A model generated the notes under the pieces. That model searched no databases, was not told the DNA's origin, and saw only the letters and a program-made list of their open reading frames with translations. From contig CAZHGC010000007.1 of NCBI GenBank assembly GCA_964531385.1, forward strand, positions 1-64,000: a stretch of DNA of 64,000 nt. Reading direction: 5' to 3'. Below are positions 8,450-16,386 of this stretch, piece after piece. The stretch comes from MGBC114079 sp964531385. Lineage in GTDB: Bacteria > Bacillota > Clostridia > Lachnospirales > CAG-274. Within the stretch, counting starts at the first letter, position 1, and each line of letters begins with the position of its first letter. The position numbers were made by a program, and so were the translations under genes.

Positions 8450-9673
8450 TCATTTTGAATTAATATACAAAACCAAATCGTTGGGCGTTGTTTCCGCCGA
8501 AACATCATAAACCTCCGACCATTCCATATTTGTATAAACATTAAAATATTCCATATCAAAAAATGTAAACAAAGCCTGTTTGTCTATCTCAAAATTGGCT
8601 GAGCGTGTTTCAAAATCGTTCGAAACAAAAACAACCGTAACATTTTTCTTGTCCGATGTGTTCTTCATTTCACCAACAAATGCCGGTTCAAAATCAGAAA
8701 CATTCTTTTTAATTTTAAAACTGCAAATAAGGTTTTCAATTCCGTCAATTTCCTGATAACTTTCAGATGACAAAATTTCAAAATTTTCAGAATTAACAAT
8801 AAATCTGCAAATATACTTTCCTCTGTTTTCAATATCCATATCTTTAGCAAACCCGTCAACACTGCTTATATCCGAAATCTCCGTTTTAATATAATATTTT
8901 CCGCCCTTCTCCTTTGCAAAAACAACTTTCTCTTGTTCTTCAAAGCTCCAAGCAACCTCATCAGATATAGTATTGGCATAAGTTCCAAAAACATCAGCTG
9001 TAACAACTTTTCTGTTGCCAAGCATTCCGTAACAAAACTTTGTATCGCTGTCAAAATAACTTTCAAAATCGTTATTTTTCTCGTGAACAACAAGACTGCC
9101 ATTATCATTTTTTGAATAAATCACATTTTGAACAAATCCATCAGCATAAACTGCATTTCTCTGAACGCTTGAACATTCCTCAAGAATTTCCAAAGCTTTG
9201 TTTGCATTATAAATTTTCTTCAAGTCAACATTAACTGACTCTCCTGAATTATCGAAAATATCAACTGTTCTGCTTTCGGCGTCCCAACTGACATAATTAT
9301 CAAAAAGCTCCAAAATTCCTCTAACAGGAATCATCGTTCTGCCGTTTATAATCTTTGTCGCAACAGAAGTTTTCCCCGAAACAACTCCGTTTTTATAAAC
9401 ATCACATTCGCCAACTCCAACCGAAACAACATCGCCCCCATCTTTAATATAAACCTTTTTTTCGCTTCCGTTCCATTCAATCTCATATCCCAAAGCGTCA
9501 AAAACACCTCTCAACGGTATAAGGGTTCTGCCGTTATCAATAACCGGCTGTTGTTCAAACTCAATTTGCTCGTCATTAACCTTGATTTTTATATTGTCCG
9601 CCCCATAACAAACGCTCCCAAAGCAAAAAACGGCAAAAACACACAAAATAACTCCAAAAAACTTGTTGCCCAT
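8450..9673 (-). CDS. Secreted copper amine oxidase N-terminal (CuAO_N1) domain protein
   Basis: An exported protein of about 407 residues. It starts with a signal peptide (FFGVILCVFAVFCFGSVCYGA, given here only by its features: hydrophobic core about residues 5-22, cleavage near the Ala after YG), then two CuAO_N1 repeats with the hallmark phrases NGRTLIPLRGVFDALGYEI and NGRTMIPVRGILELF. The C-terminal 250 residues are unrecognised. Despite the family name this domain carries no oxidase activity; in Clostridia it is a cell-surface module. The ATG at 9673 follows GGAGG at eight bases; an upstream TTG lies too close to the preceding stop codon. It lies 21 bases after the diguanylate cyclase gene and is probably cotranscribed with it. 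Confidence 0.8.
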   Translation of the reverse strand: MGNKFFGVILCVFAVFCFGSVCYGADNIKIKVNDEQIEFEQQPVIDNGRTLIPLRGVFDALGYEIEWNGSEKKVYIKDGGDVVSVGVGECDVYKNGVVSGKTSVATKIINGRTMIPVRGILELFDNYVSWDAESRTVDIFDNSGESVNVDLKKIYNANKALEILEECSSVQRNAVYADGFVQNVIYSKNDNGSLVVHEKNNDFESYFDSDTKFCYGMLGNRKVVTADVFGTYANTISDEVAWSFEEQEKVVFAKEKGGKYYIKTEISDISSVDGFAKDMDIENRGKYICRFIVNSENFEILSSESYQEIDGIENLICSFKIKKNVSDFEPAFVGEMKNTSDKKNVTVVFVSNDFETRSANFEIDKQALFTFFDMEYFNVYTNMEWSEVYDVSAETTPNDLVLYINSK

Positions 9674-9694
9674 AAAAAATTCCTCCAAAATCAA

Positions 9695-10900
9695 TTATTT
9701 CTCGGCTTCTTTTTTAAGTCTTAGTTCTTTTATTTTAAGTTTCTTCATTTTTTTGTCTTTATACATTTTTTCGTCGGCTCTCTTCAAAACTGAAGTCAAA
9801 TTCAAATCGTGTCCCGCCCTAACCGAATCATAACCAACCGAAATGCTCATAAACACACATGAATTTTCTTTTTCATTGTAACTATCTTCATTTTTTTGAA
9901 TTTGTTCAATCCTGCTTTTAACAACATCGTCTGACGAATTTAAAACAACCGTTGTAAACTCGTCTCCTCCAACACGATATGTAGTGCCAATATCGCTAAA
10001 TGACTCATTAATAATTTTCCCCGCATCTTTTATGTATTTGTCTCCCGCCAAATGCCCAAAATTGTCATTTGCAAATTTCAAATCATTAAGGTCAAAAACA
10101 AGAATATGAATATTTTTTTCAGGTTCATTTTTTATTATGTTATCTATTTTTACAACATATTCTTCATAAGCTGCCCTGTTCTTAAGTTTTGTCAAATTAT
10201 CGGTATAAACAACCATATTAAACATACTGTTAAAAACTTTGTAAAACAGAATAAAAATAAAAAATATAAAAACAAGCACAAAAACTATAAGATAACTCAT
10301 AATTTTTGCAAGAGTCGAACTTGCAATATTTTTAATAACACTTCCGTCAGAATCAATTCCAACCACACCAATAATTTGTCCTTGCGAATTATAAAAAGGA
10401 TATATATATCTCAAATCATCTTCGCCGGAAAACAATTCCGGCTCATCGATAACAACCCTTTCTTCCAAGTCAAATATTTTTTCAACTTCTTCAAATAAGT
10501 CCTCAGAAATTTCTTTGCCCACAAAAAGATTGGCATAATTAAGTAAATTATCCCCTTTTTCGGCATAAGATAAATACACAATCTTCCCGTCATCAAGCTT
10601 CTTCAAAGTGTAGACACTTTCAACATCATACATAATGTCTCCCAAACTATTCAAGAAACTTTCCGTTTTCAAATATCGCTGTTTGTCAAATTTTTCACCG
10701 TTATAAATAAAATCGTCTTCGTGAAATTCTTCAAAAATAATTTTATATATTCCCTCTTCATGAAAATTAATGTGTTCATAATTCGATTTGTAAATAAAGA
10801 AATAATTTTCAACAAAAAGAGCCGCCAAAAATATAATTATAATTGCAAAAGTCGCAACAGCCAATTTAATTTTCAATTTAGTGTAAAATTTTAAACCCAT
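9695..10900 (-). CDS. Membrane-bound diguanylate cyclase (GGDEF)
   Basis: Makes c-di-GMP from two GTP. It has 401 residues: transmembrane helix about 13-34, extracytoplasmic sensory domain about 35-195, second helix about 197-222, then a GGDEF domain. The active site reads YRVGGDEFTTVV, intact. The inhibitory I-site, normally RxxD just upstream, reads SFSD, so product feedback may be absent. The start is supported by GGGGGAGAG directly before the ATG. The CuAO-domain gene follows 21 bases downstream, which suggests that a surface protein and its c-di-GMP source share a transcript. The sensed signal is unknown. Confidence 0.88.
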   Translation of the reverse strand: MGLKFYTKLKIKLAVATFAIIIIFLAALFVENYFFIYKSNYEHINFHEEGIYKIIFEEFHEDDFIYNGEKFDKQRYLKTESFLNSLGDIMYDVESVYTLKKLDDGKIVYLSYAEKGDNLLNYANLFVGKEISEDLFEEVEKIFDLEERVVIDEPELFSGEDDLRYIYPFYNSQGQIIGVVGIDSDGSVIKNIASSTLAKIMSYLIVFVLVFIFFIFILFYKVFNSMFNMVVYTDNLTKLKNRAAYEEYVVKIDNIIKNEPEKNIHILVFDLNDLKFANDNFGHLAGDKYIKDAGKIINESFSDIGTTYRVGGDEFTTVVLNSSDDVVKSRIEQIQKNEDSYNEKENSCVFMSISVGYDSVRAGHDLNLTSVLKRADEKMYKDKKMKKLKIKELRLKKEAEK

Positions 10901-11238
10901 AATCTCTCCCCCTTATGAATCAATCATAAAAGTCTAAAAATTTTTACGTCAGCATAATCTTCCAAGCCAATTCCCCAAATTGTAATAAATCAAACAATAA
11001 TTAAAATATAAAAAAACTTTACAGCAGTATGGAATAATTTTGATAAAATAATTTTTTTGCAGTTTAAAAACTAACAATTATATTATATAAAATCAAAATC
11101 AACTTCCAATTTTGCCATAATCCCCCATTTTTTATAATTTTTTAACATTTATTACCTACCAACTTCCTCAATTATTATATCACTTAGACAAAAACAATTC
11201 AATTATAAATTCAACATTCCGTTCAAAACTGTGTTTTT
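10901..11238. other. Gene-free spacer
   Basis: This 338-bp interval upstream of the diguanylate cyclase and downstream of the PLP enzyme contains only AT-rich sequence and the cyclase ribosome site. I found no convincing terminator, promoter or RNA structure. No GEMM riboswitch core was recognised. Confidence 0.4.
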
Positions 11239-12528
11239 TTATAAAGCCAATATATTTGATTTGTACATTTTATCCAAAGCCGTAATTATTCCAATTTTTG
11301 CGTGATGCCAAGTAAGCCCACCTTGCATATAAACAATATAAGGCTCTTTTATAGGTGCATCTGCACTAAGTTCAATCGAAGAACCTTGAACAAATGCCCC
11401 TGCCGCCATAATAACAGGACAATCATATCCCGGCATATCCCAAGGCTCGGGAACAACATAACTATCAACAGGAGCACCCTTTTGAATTCCTCTGCAAAAA
11501 TCAATAAGTTGCTCTTTGTTCTCCATTTGTATAGCCTGAACAATATCCGCTCTTTGTTCATCTGGTTCCGGCATAACCTTAAATCCCAAATCCTTAAAAA
11601 TTTGAGAAGCAAAAACAGCCCCTTTAAGACTTCCGCAAACAACGTTCGGAGCCAAAAACAACCCTTGAATTAAAGAAGTTGTAACACCCAAAGTCGGGCC
11701 AACTTCTTTTCCAAGCCCCGGCGAAGTAAGTCTATATGCCGCATTTTCAACAAATTCCTCTTTGCCGGCAATATATCCGCCAACAGGAGCAAGCCCGCCC
11801 CCCGGATTTTTAATAAGCGAACCAACAACCAAATCCGCACCAACATCGCTCGGCTCAATAACATCAACAAATTCACCGTAACAATTGTCAACCATACAAA
11901 TAACGTCAGGTTTGATATTTTTTATAAAAGCAATAAGCTTTTTAATCTCCGAAACAGTAAAACTCGGCCTAAAACAATACCCCTTTGAACGTTGAATTGT
12001 AACAAGCTTCGTTTTTGAATTAATCGCATTCGGAATAGATTCATAATCGATGCTTCCGTCTGCCAAAAGTGCAACTTCTTTATATGAAACGCCATGCTCT
12101 TTAAGCGAGCCTTTAACTTCCCTTGCGTGCCCAATAACCCCTTCAAGAGTATCATATGGCTTTCCAACAGGTGACAAAATTTCGTCGCCATATCGCAAAT
12201 TTCCAAACAAAGCAACCGTCAAAGCGTGTGTTCCTGAAATAATTTGAGGTCTAACAAGTGCCGATTCCGTATGAAAAACATCTGCATAAATGTTTTCAAG
12301 TGTATCTCTTCCCAAATCGTTATATCCATACCCCGTTGTTGCACTAAAATGAACATCGCTAAGTTTATTTTTTTGCATAGCTTTCAAAACTTTATACTGG
12401 TTAATTTCAGCAATATTCTCAATTTCTTGAAATTTCCCCTCAATCTTTTTTTCTTCTTCAATACAAAAATCAACAACCTTTTTGTCAATTCCAAAATTTT
12501 CAACAATATAATCAGTTAAATTTTTCAT
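11239..12528 (-). CDS. Methionine gamma-lyase family PLP enzyme (YnbB, 'aluminium resistance' family)
   Basis: A fold-type I pyridoxal-phosphate enzyme of 429 residues. The PLP lysine is probably in VGSLIKNPGGGLAPVGGYI, and VDNCYGEFVD carries the conserved Asp. The family is named after similarity to methionine gamma-lyase or after an aluminium-resistance report; its physiological reaction is not settled. I place the start at the ATG 12528, which follows AAAGGA. This overlaps the end of miaA by 17 bp, suggesting translational coupling. In many Firmicutes hfq lies between miaA and this gene, but here there is no room for it. Confidence 0.85.
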   Translation of the reverse strand: MKNLTDYIVENFGIDKKVVDFCIEEEKKIEGKFQEIENIAEINQYKVLKAMQKNKLSDVHFSATTGYGYNDLGRDTLENIYADVFHTESALVRPQIISGTHALTVALFGNLRYGDEILSPVGKPYDTLEGVIGHAREVKGSLKEHGVSYKEVALLADGSIDYESIPNAINSKTKLVTIQRSKGYCFRPSFTVSEIKKLIAFIKNIKPDVICMVDNCYGEFVDVIEPSDVGADLVVGSLIKNPGGGLAPVGGYIAGKEEFVENAAYRLTSPGLGKEVGPTLGVTTSLIQGLFLAPNVVCGSLKGAVFASQIFKDLGFKVMPEPDEQRADIVQAIQMENKEQLIDFCRGIQKGAPVDSYVVPEPWDMPGYDCPVIMAAGAFVQGSSIELSADAPIKEPYIVYMQGGLTWHHAKIGIITALDKMYKSNILAL

Positions 12529-13474
12529 TGTTACAATCCTTTCCAAATTTTTCTCGGCAAAATTCAAACATTTTTTCCGTCGCACCAAAAATATCGCCGT
12601 CGCTCATATCAATCCATTTTGCATCTTTTGCCTGATGTTTAAACCATGTAAGCTGTCTTTTTGCAAAATGCCTTGTATCTCTTTTAAGAATGTAAACCGC
12701 CTCATCAAAAGAAATTTTTCCATTTAAATATGCGACAATTTCTTTATAACCAAGCCCTTGCATAGAAACAAGTTCAGGACTGTATTTTTCAAGAAGCCCC
12801 GAAACTTCCGAAACAAGACCGTTTTCAAGCATAATGTCAATCCTTTTGTTAATTCTTTCATACAAAAGCTCTCTGTCCATATTTAAAATAAAAAACGCAA
12901 CATTATAAGGAGACTTGTTAAGTCTCTCCTGTTCATTATGCTCCGAAATCGGCTTTCCTGTCAATTTAAAATATTCAAGTGCTCTAATAACTTTTTTAAC
13001 ATTATTCGGGTGAATTGCTTTGCAAGATTTCGGGTCACATTTTTCAAGCATAGCAAAAAGAAAATCACCGCCCTTTTCATCAGCAATTTTCTGAAGTTCG
13101 TTTCTATAGGTATAATCGTTTTGAATTTCATCAAAATTTGTATCATTCACAAAAGCGTTTATATAAAAACCCGTTCCTCCCGCCAAAATAGGAATTTTAC
13201 CTTTTTGATAAATCTCATCAGAATATTCTTTTGCTTTGTTTTTAAACACAGCCGCCGAATATTCCTCATCAGGATAAAGTTCATCAATCAAATAATGTTT
13301 AACGCCCTCTTTTTCATCTTCCAAAATTTTTGCAGTTCCAATATCCATAAATTTATAAACTTGCATAGAATCGGCGGAAATAATCTCTCCGCCAATTTTT
13401 TTTGCAAGTTTAATAGAAACTGCAGTTTTACCGCAGGCAGTCGGCCCCGCAATAACAATAAGTTGCTTTTCCAT
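12512..13474 (-). CDS. miaA: tRNA dimethylallyltransferase
   Basis: Transfers the dimethylallyl group to N6 of A37 in tRNAs that read UNN codons. It has 320 residues, the normal size. Visible motifs: the P-loop GPTACGKT at residues 10-17, the substrate region SADSMQVYKFMDIGTAK, GGTGFYINA, and the late segment DTRHFAKRQLTWFKHQ. AAAGGA stands eight bases before the ATG. It lies 20 bases after nrdD and overlaps the PLP enzyme gene, so the three probably form one minus-strand unit. Confidence 0.96.
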   Translation of the reverse strand: MEKQLIVIAGPTACGKTAVSIKLAKKIGGEIISADSMQVYKFMDIGTAKILEDEKEGVKHYLIDELYPDEEYSAAVFKNKAKEYSDEIYQKGKIPILAGGTGFYINAFVNDTNFDEIQNDYTYRNELQKIADEKGGDFLFAMLEKCDPKSCKAIHPNNVKKVIRALEYFKLTGKPISEHNEQERLNKSPYNVAFFILNMDRELLYERINKRIDIMLENGLVSEVSGLLEKYSPELVSMQGLGYKEIVAYLNGKISFDEAVYILKRDTRHFAKRQLTWFKHQAKDAKWIDMSDGDIFGATEKMFEFCREKFGKDCNNEKFN

Positions 13475-13493
13475 AATATTTTTCCTTTATATT

Positions 13494-15869
13494 TTAATTA
13501 TGTTTAACTCTGTCTCTAACTTCTGCAAGTTTAGCATCGTTAAATCTGTCAAGAGTTCCAACAAGATATCCCGTAATTCTTCTTATTCTTTCAAAAGGAA
13601 CATCTTCTTCTTTTCTTCCACATTTCGGGCAAACATCGCCAATTATGCCGTTAAATCCGCAAACAGGGTCTCTGTCAACAGGGTGATTAATAGAACCATA
13701 TCCAATACCAACCTCTTTCATATAACGAATAATTTTTTCAAAAGCATCAACATTTTTCGTTGTATCTCCGTCAAGCTCAACATACGTTATATGCCCCGCA
13801 TTTGTAAACTCGTGATAAGGTGCTTCAAGTTCAATTTTCTTAAACGCACTTATAGGATAATAAACAGGAATATGGAAACTGTTTGTGTAATATTCTCTGT
13901 CTGTAACTCCGTCAATTTCACCAAAAATCTTTTTATCCAAATTAACAAATCTTCCGGAAAGCCCCTCTGCCGGCGTTGCAAGCAAAGTAAAATTAAGCTT
14001 TCTCTTTTCCGATTCTTCGTCCATTCTCTTTCTCATATGTCCAATTATTTTAAGTCCAAGCTGTTGAGCTTCTTCCGACTCTCCGTGGTGAAATCCCGTC
14101 AAAGCTTTAAGACATTCTGCAAGTCCAATAAATCCAACAGAAAGAGTACCATGCTTCAAAACTTCCTCAATAGAGTCATTGTAACCAAGCTTTTCGCTGT
14201 CAATCCAAATTCCCTGCCCCATAAGAAACGGGAAATTTTTAACTTTTTTACTGCATTGAATTTTAAATCTTTCCAAAAGCTGGTCAATGCATAAATCGAT
14301 TTTTCTGTCAAGCTCGGCAAAAAACCATTCAACGTTTCCGTCAGAACGAAGAGCAATTCTCGGCAAATTTATCGAAGTAAAACTCAAATTACCTCTTCCG
14401 TAAGTAATCTCTTTTGATTTATCATAAACATTCCCCATAACTCTCGTTCGACAGCCCATATAGCCAATTTCCGTTTCGGGGTGACCTTCTTTGTAATATT
14501 TAAGATTAAACGGAGCATCTTGAAACGAAAAATTCGGGAACAGTCTTTTTGCACTAACTTTGCAGGCAAGCCTAAACAAATCATAGTTTTTGTCTTCTTT
14601 GTTAAAATTAATTCCCTCTTTAACTCTAAAAATATGTATAGGGAAAATAGGTGTTTCTCCGTTTCCAAGCCCCTCTTCAAGACATAAAAGAACGTTTTTA
14701 ATAACCATTCTTCCCTCTTCCGATGTATCCATACCATAGTTAATTGAAGAGAACGGAGTTTGTGCTCCTGCTCTCGAATGCATCGTATTAAGATTATGCA
14801 CAAGTGCTTCCATAGCTTGATAAGTTGCCCTATCTGTCTTTTTCAATGCGTTTTTAAAAGCAAATTTTTGAATTTTCGTTATTTTATCAAAATCAAAACC
14901 CTTTTCGGAATAAATTTTAACTTCCTCATCAAGATAGCCCTTGCTTTCAGAAATTGAAAGTTCAAATCCTTTCGAAAAAATTTCATCTTTAACGCTTTTA
15001 ACAATATCGTCAGCATTTTCTTCATCAAAAACAATTTCAAAATCTCTCGCAAAATTATAAATATAATTTTTAACGAAAGTTTTCTTAACACCTTTGGCAA
15101 GAGCATAATCAAAATTAGGAATACTCTGTCCGCCGTGTTGGTCGTTTTGGTTCGATTGAATTGCAATACAAGCCAAAGCCGAATAACTTGCAATATCGTT
15201 AGGCTCTCTCAAAGCACCTTGACCCGTTGAAAATCCACCCTCAAAAAGTTTAATCAAGTCAATCTGACAACAAGTTGTTGTCATAGTTAAAAAATCAAGG
15301 TCGTGAATATGAATGTCACCTTCCGAATGAGCTTTGCTGTGTTCCGGCTTCAGAATAAACATTTTATAAAATTGTTTAGCCCCCTCAGAACCATATTTCA
15401 ACATAGTCCCCATAGCCGTATCACCGTTAACGTTTGCATTTTCTCTTTTTATATTGCTGTCTTTTGAATCGCTGAAAGTAATGTCTTCATAAATTTTCAT
15501 AAGACGTGTATTCATCTCTCGAATGCGGTTTCTTTCCGCTCTGTAAAGTATGTAGGCCTTTGCAACCTTTGCGTGATTTTTCTTAATAAGGGATTCTTCA
15601 ACCAAATCCTGAATTTGTTCAACAGACGGCGTATCGTTTATCTTATAAATAATATCTCTAACAACTTCATCAGCAATATCTTTGCAGTATTTTTCGTCAT
15701 CGATTTCACCAACCGCCTTAAAAGAACGCTGAATTGCATTAACAATCTTTTTTTCATCAAAATGAACTTTTCTTCCGTCACGTTTAACAATTTCTTTTAT
15801 CGAAACATTAGAAAAACCGCCCTCGTTTTGCTCTTTGCAGTTTTCCGATAAATTCTCATACGTGTACAT
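13494..15869 (-). CDS. nrdD: Anaerobic (class III) ribonucleoside-triphosphate reductase
   Basis: Reduces NTPs to dNTPs with a glycyl radical under anaerobic conditions. The protein has 791 residues: an N-terminal ATP-cone (KEIVKRDGRKVHFDEKKI, about 25-120) that senses ATP/dATP, the catalytic barrel with TTTCCQIDL, a zinc-binding cluster CGFNG...CPKCG near the C-terminus, and the glycyl-radical segment RRITGYLVGTL close to the end. I chose ATG 15869 because GGGAGGA precedes it; a longer ORF extends upstream without a site. The activase gene nrdG is not beside it. Control by NrdR is indicated by a pair of boxes on its promoter. Confidence 0.96.
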   Translation of the reverse strand: MYTYENLSENCKEQNEGGFSNVSIKEIVKRDGRKVHFDEKKIVNAIQRSFKAVGEIDDEKYCKDIADEVVRDIIYKINDTPSVEQIQDLVEESLIKKNHAKVAKAYILYRAERNRIREMNTRLMKIYEDITFSDSKDSNIKRENANVNGDTAMGTMLKYGSEGAKQFYKMFILKPEHSKAHSEGDIHIHDLDFLTMTTTCCQIDLIKLFEGGFSTGQGALREPNDIASYSALACIAIQSNQNDQHGGQSIPNFDYALAKGVKKTFVKNYIYNFARDFEIVFDEENADDIVKSVKDEIFSKGFELSISESKGYLDEEVKIYSEKGFDFDKITKIQKFAFKNALKKTDRATYQAMEALVHNLNTMHSRAGAQTPFSSINYGMDTSEEGRMVIKNVLLCLEEGLGNGETPIFPIHIFRVKEGINFNKEDKNYDLFRLACKVSAKRLFPNFSFQDAPFNLKYYKEGHPETEIGYMGCRTRVMGNVYDKSKEITYGRGNLSFTSINLPRIALRSDGNVEWFFAELDRKIDLCIDQLLERFKIQCSKKVKNFPFLMGQGIWIDSEKLGYNDSIEEVLKHGTLSVGFIGLAECLKALTGFHHGESEEAQQLGLKIIGHMRKRMDEESEKRKLNFTLLATPAEGLSGRFVNLDKKIFGEIDGVTDREYYTNSFHIPVYYPISAFKKIELEAPYHEFTNAGHITYVELDGDTTKNVDAFEKIIRYMKEVGIGYGSINHPVDRDPVCGFNGIIGDVCPKCGRKEEDVPFERIRRITGYLVGTLDRFNDAKLAEVRDRVKHN

Positions 15870-16060
15870 TAAAATTCCTCCCATAATTAAATCAATATTA
15901 AGAAAAAAACACAGCCAAAACCACACACATTAAAATTTCGGCATAAAAAAATTTGAATTTTTTATTACAAAAATAACAACATCTGCAAAACCCAAAAATT
16001 TAATTCTCATATGTTCTTTATGTATAATTTCTTCAAATTCCCCTGTATAAATCAGCTTTT

Positions 16061-16117
16061 TCACTATATTTAGTGGTTCGTGAATATAATTTTACTATAT
16101 ATAGTACAATTTGTAAA
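16061..16117 (-). promoter_or_regulatory. nrdD promoter with tandem NrdR boxes
   Basis: The minus-strand promoter TTTACA (16112-16117), 17 bp, TAAAAT (16089-16094) carries one NrdR-like box in its spacer (16092-16107, core ACTATATATAGT) and a second box downstream (16061-16076, TCACTATATTTAGTGG). Their starts are 31 bp apart, about three helical turns, which is the spacing NrdR needs for its cooperative binding. Box 1 matches the consensus at 13 of 16 positions. The predicted leader to nrdD is about 210 nt. Confidence 0.72.
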
Positions 16118-16326
16118 TAGAGCATATTAAACAAAAAAGCAATTTCGTTAAATCAAATAGATATAAATAAGGTTTTCAAACAAATAAAAATTTTTTATAT
16201 ATTTGTTTTCCAATTCGATAACCCAAAAAAACAAATTTTCATTGTGCAACTTTTCCCAAAATAAAAAAGTCAATAACTATTTTTGTTAAAATAAAAATTT
16301 TGCATTTTCGTTAAAATTTATTAAAC

Positions 16327-16373
16327 AAAAAAACAAGCCTATCCACCGGCAAAAAGCCAAATAAATAAGCTTG
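16327..16373 (-). terminator. Intrinsic terminator of ppx-ppk1
   Basis: The outer stem CAAGC/GCTTG encloses an inner GGC-AAAAA-GCC hairpin, followed on the minus strand by seven T. It begins 14 bases past the ppk1 stop. Confidence 0.75.
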
Positions 16374-16386
16374 ATTAAAAAAAATT

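Noticed and set aside
8450..9673. Functional copper amine oxidase
   Set aside because: Only the N-terminal CuAO_N1 repeats are present; the catalytic topaquinone domain is missing.
10901..11238. c-di-GMP (GEMM) riboswitch at the diguanylate cyclase
   Set aside because: No GGTCACGCACAGGGCAAACC-like core or tetraloop receptor was found.
15870..16082. A 26-codon ORF in the nrdD leader
   Set aside because: No convincing ribosome site; nothing in its sequence suggests a leader peptide.
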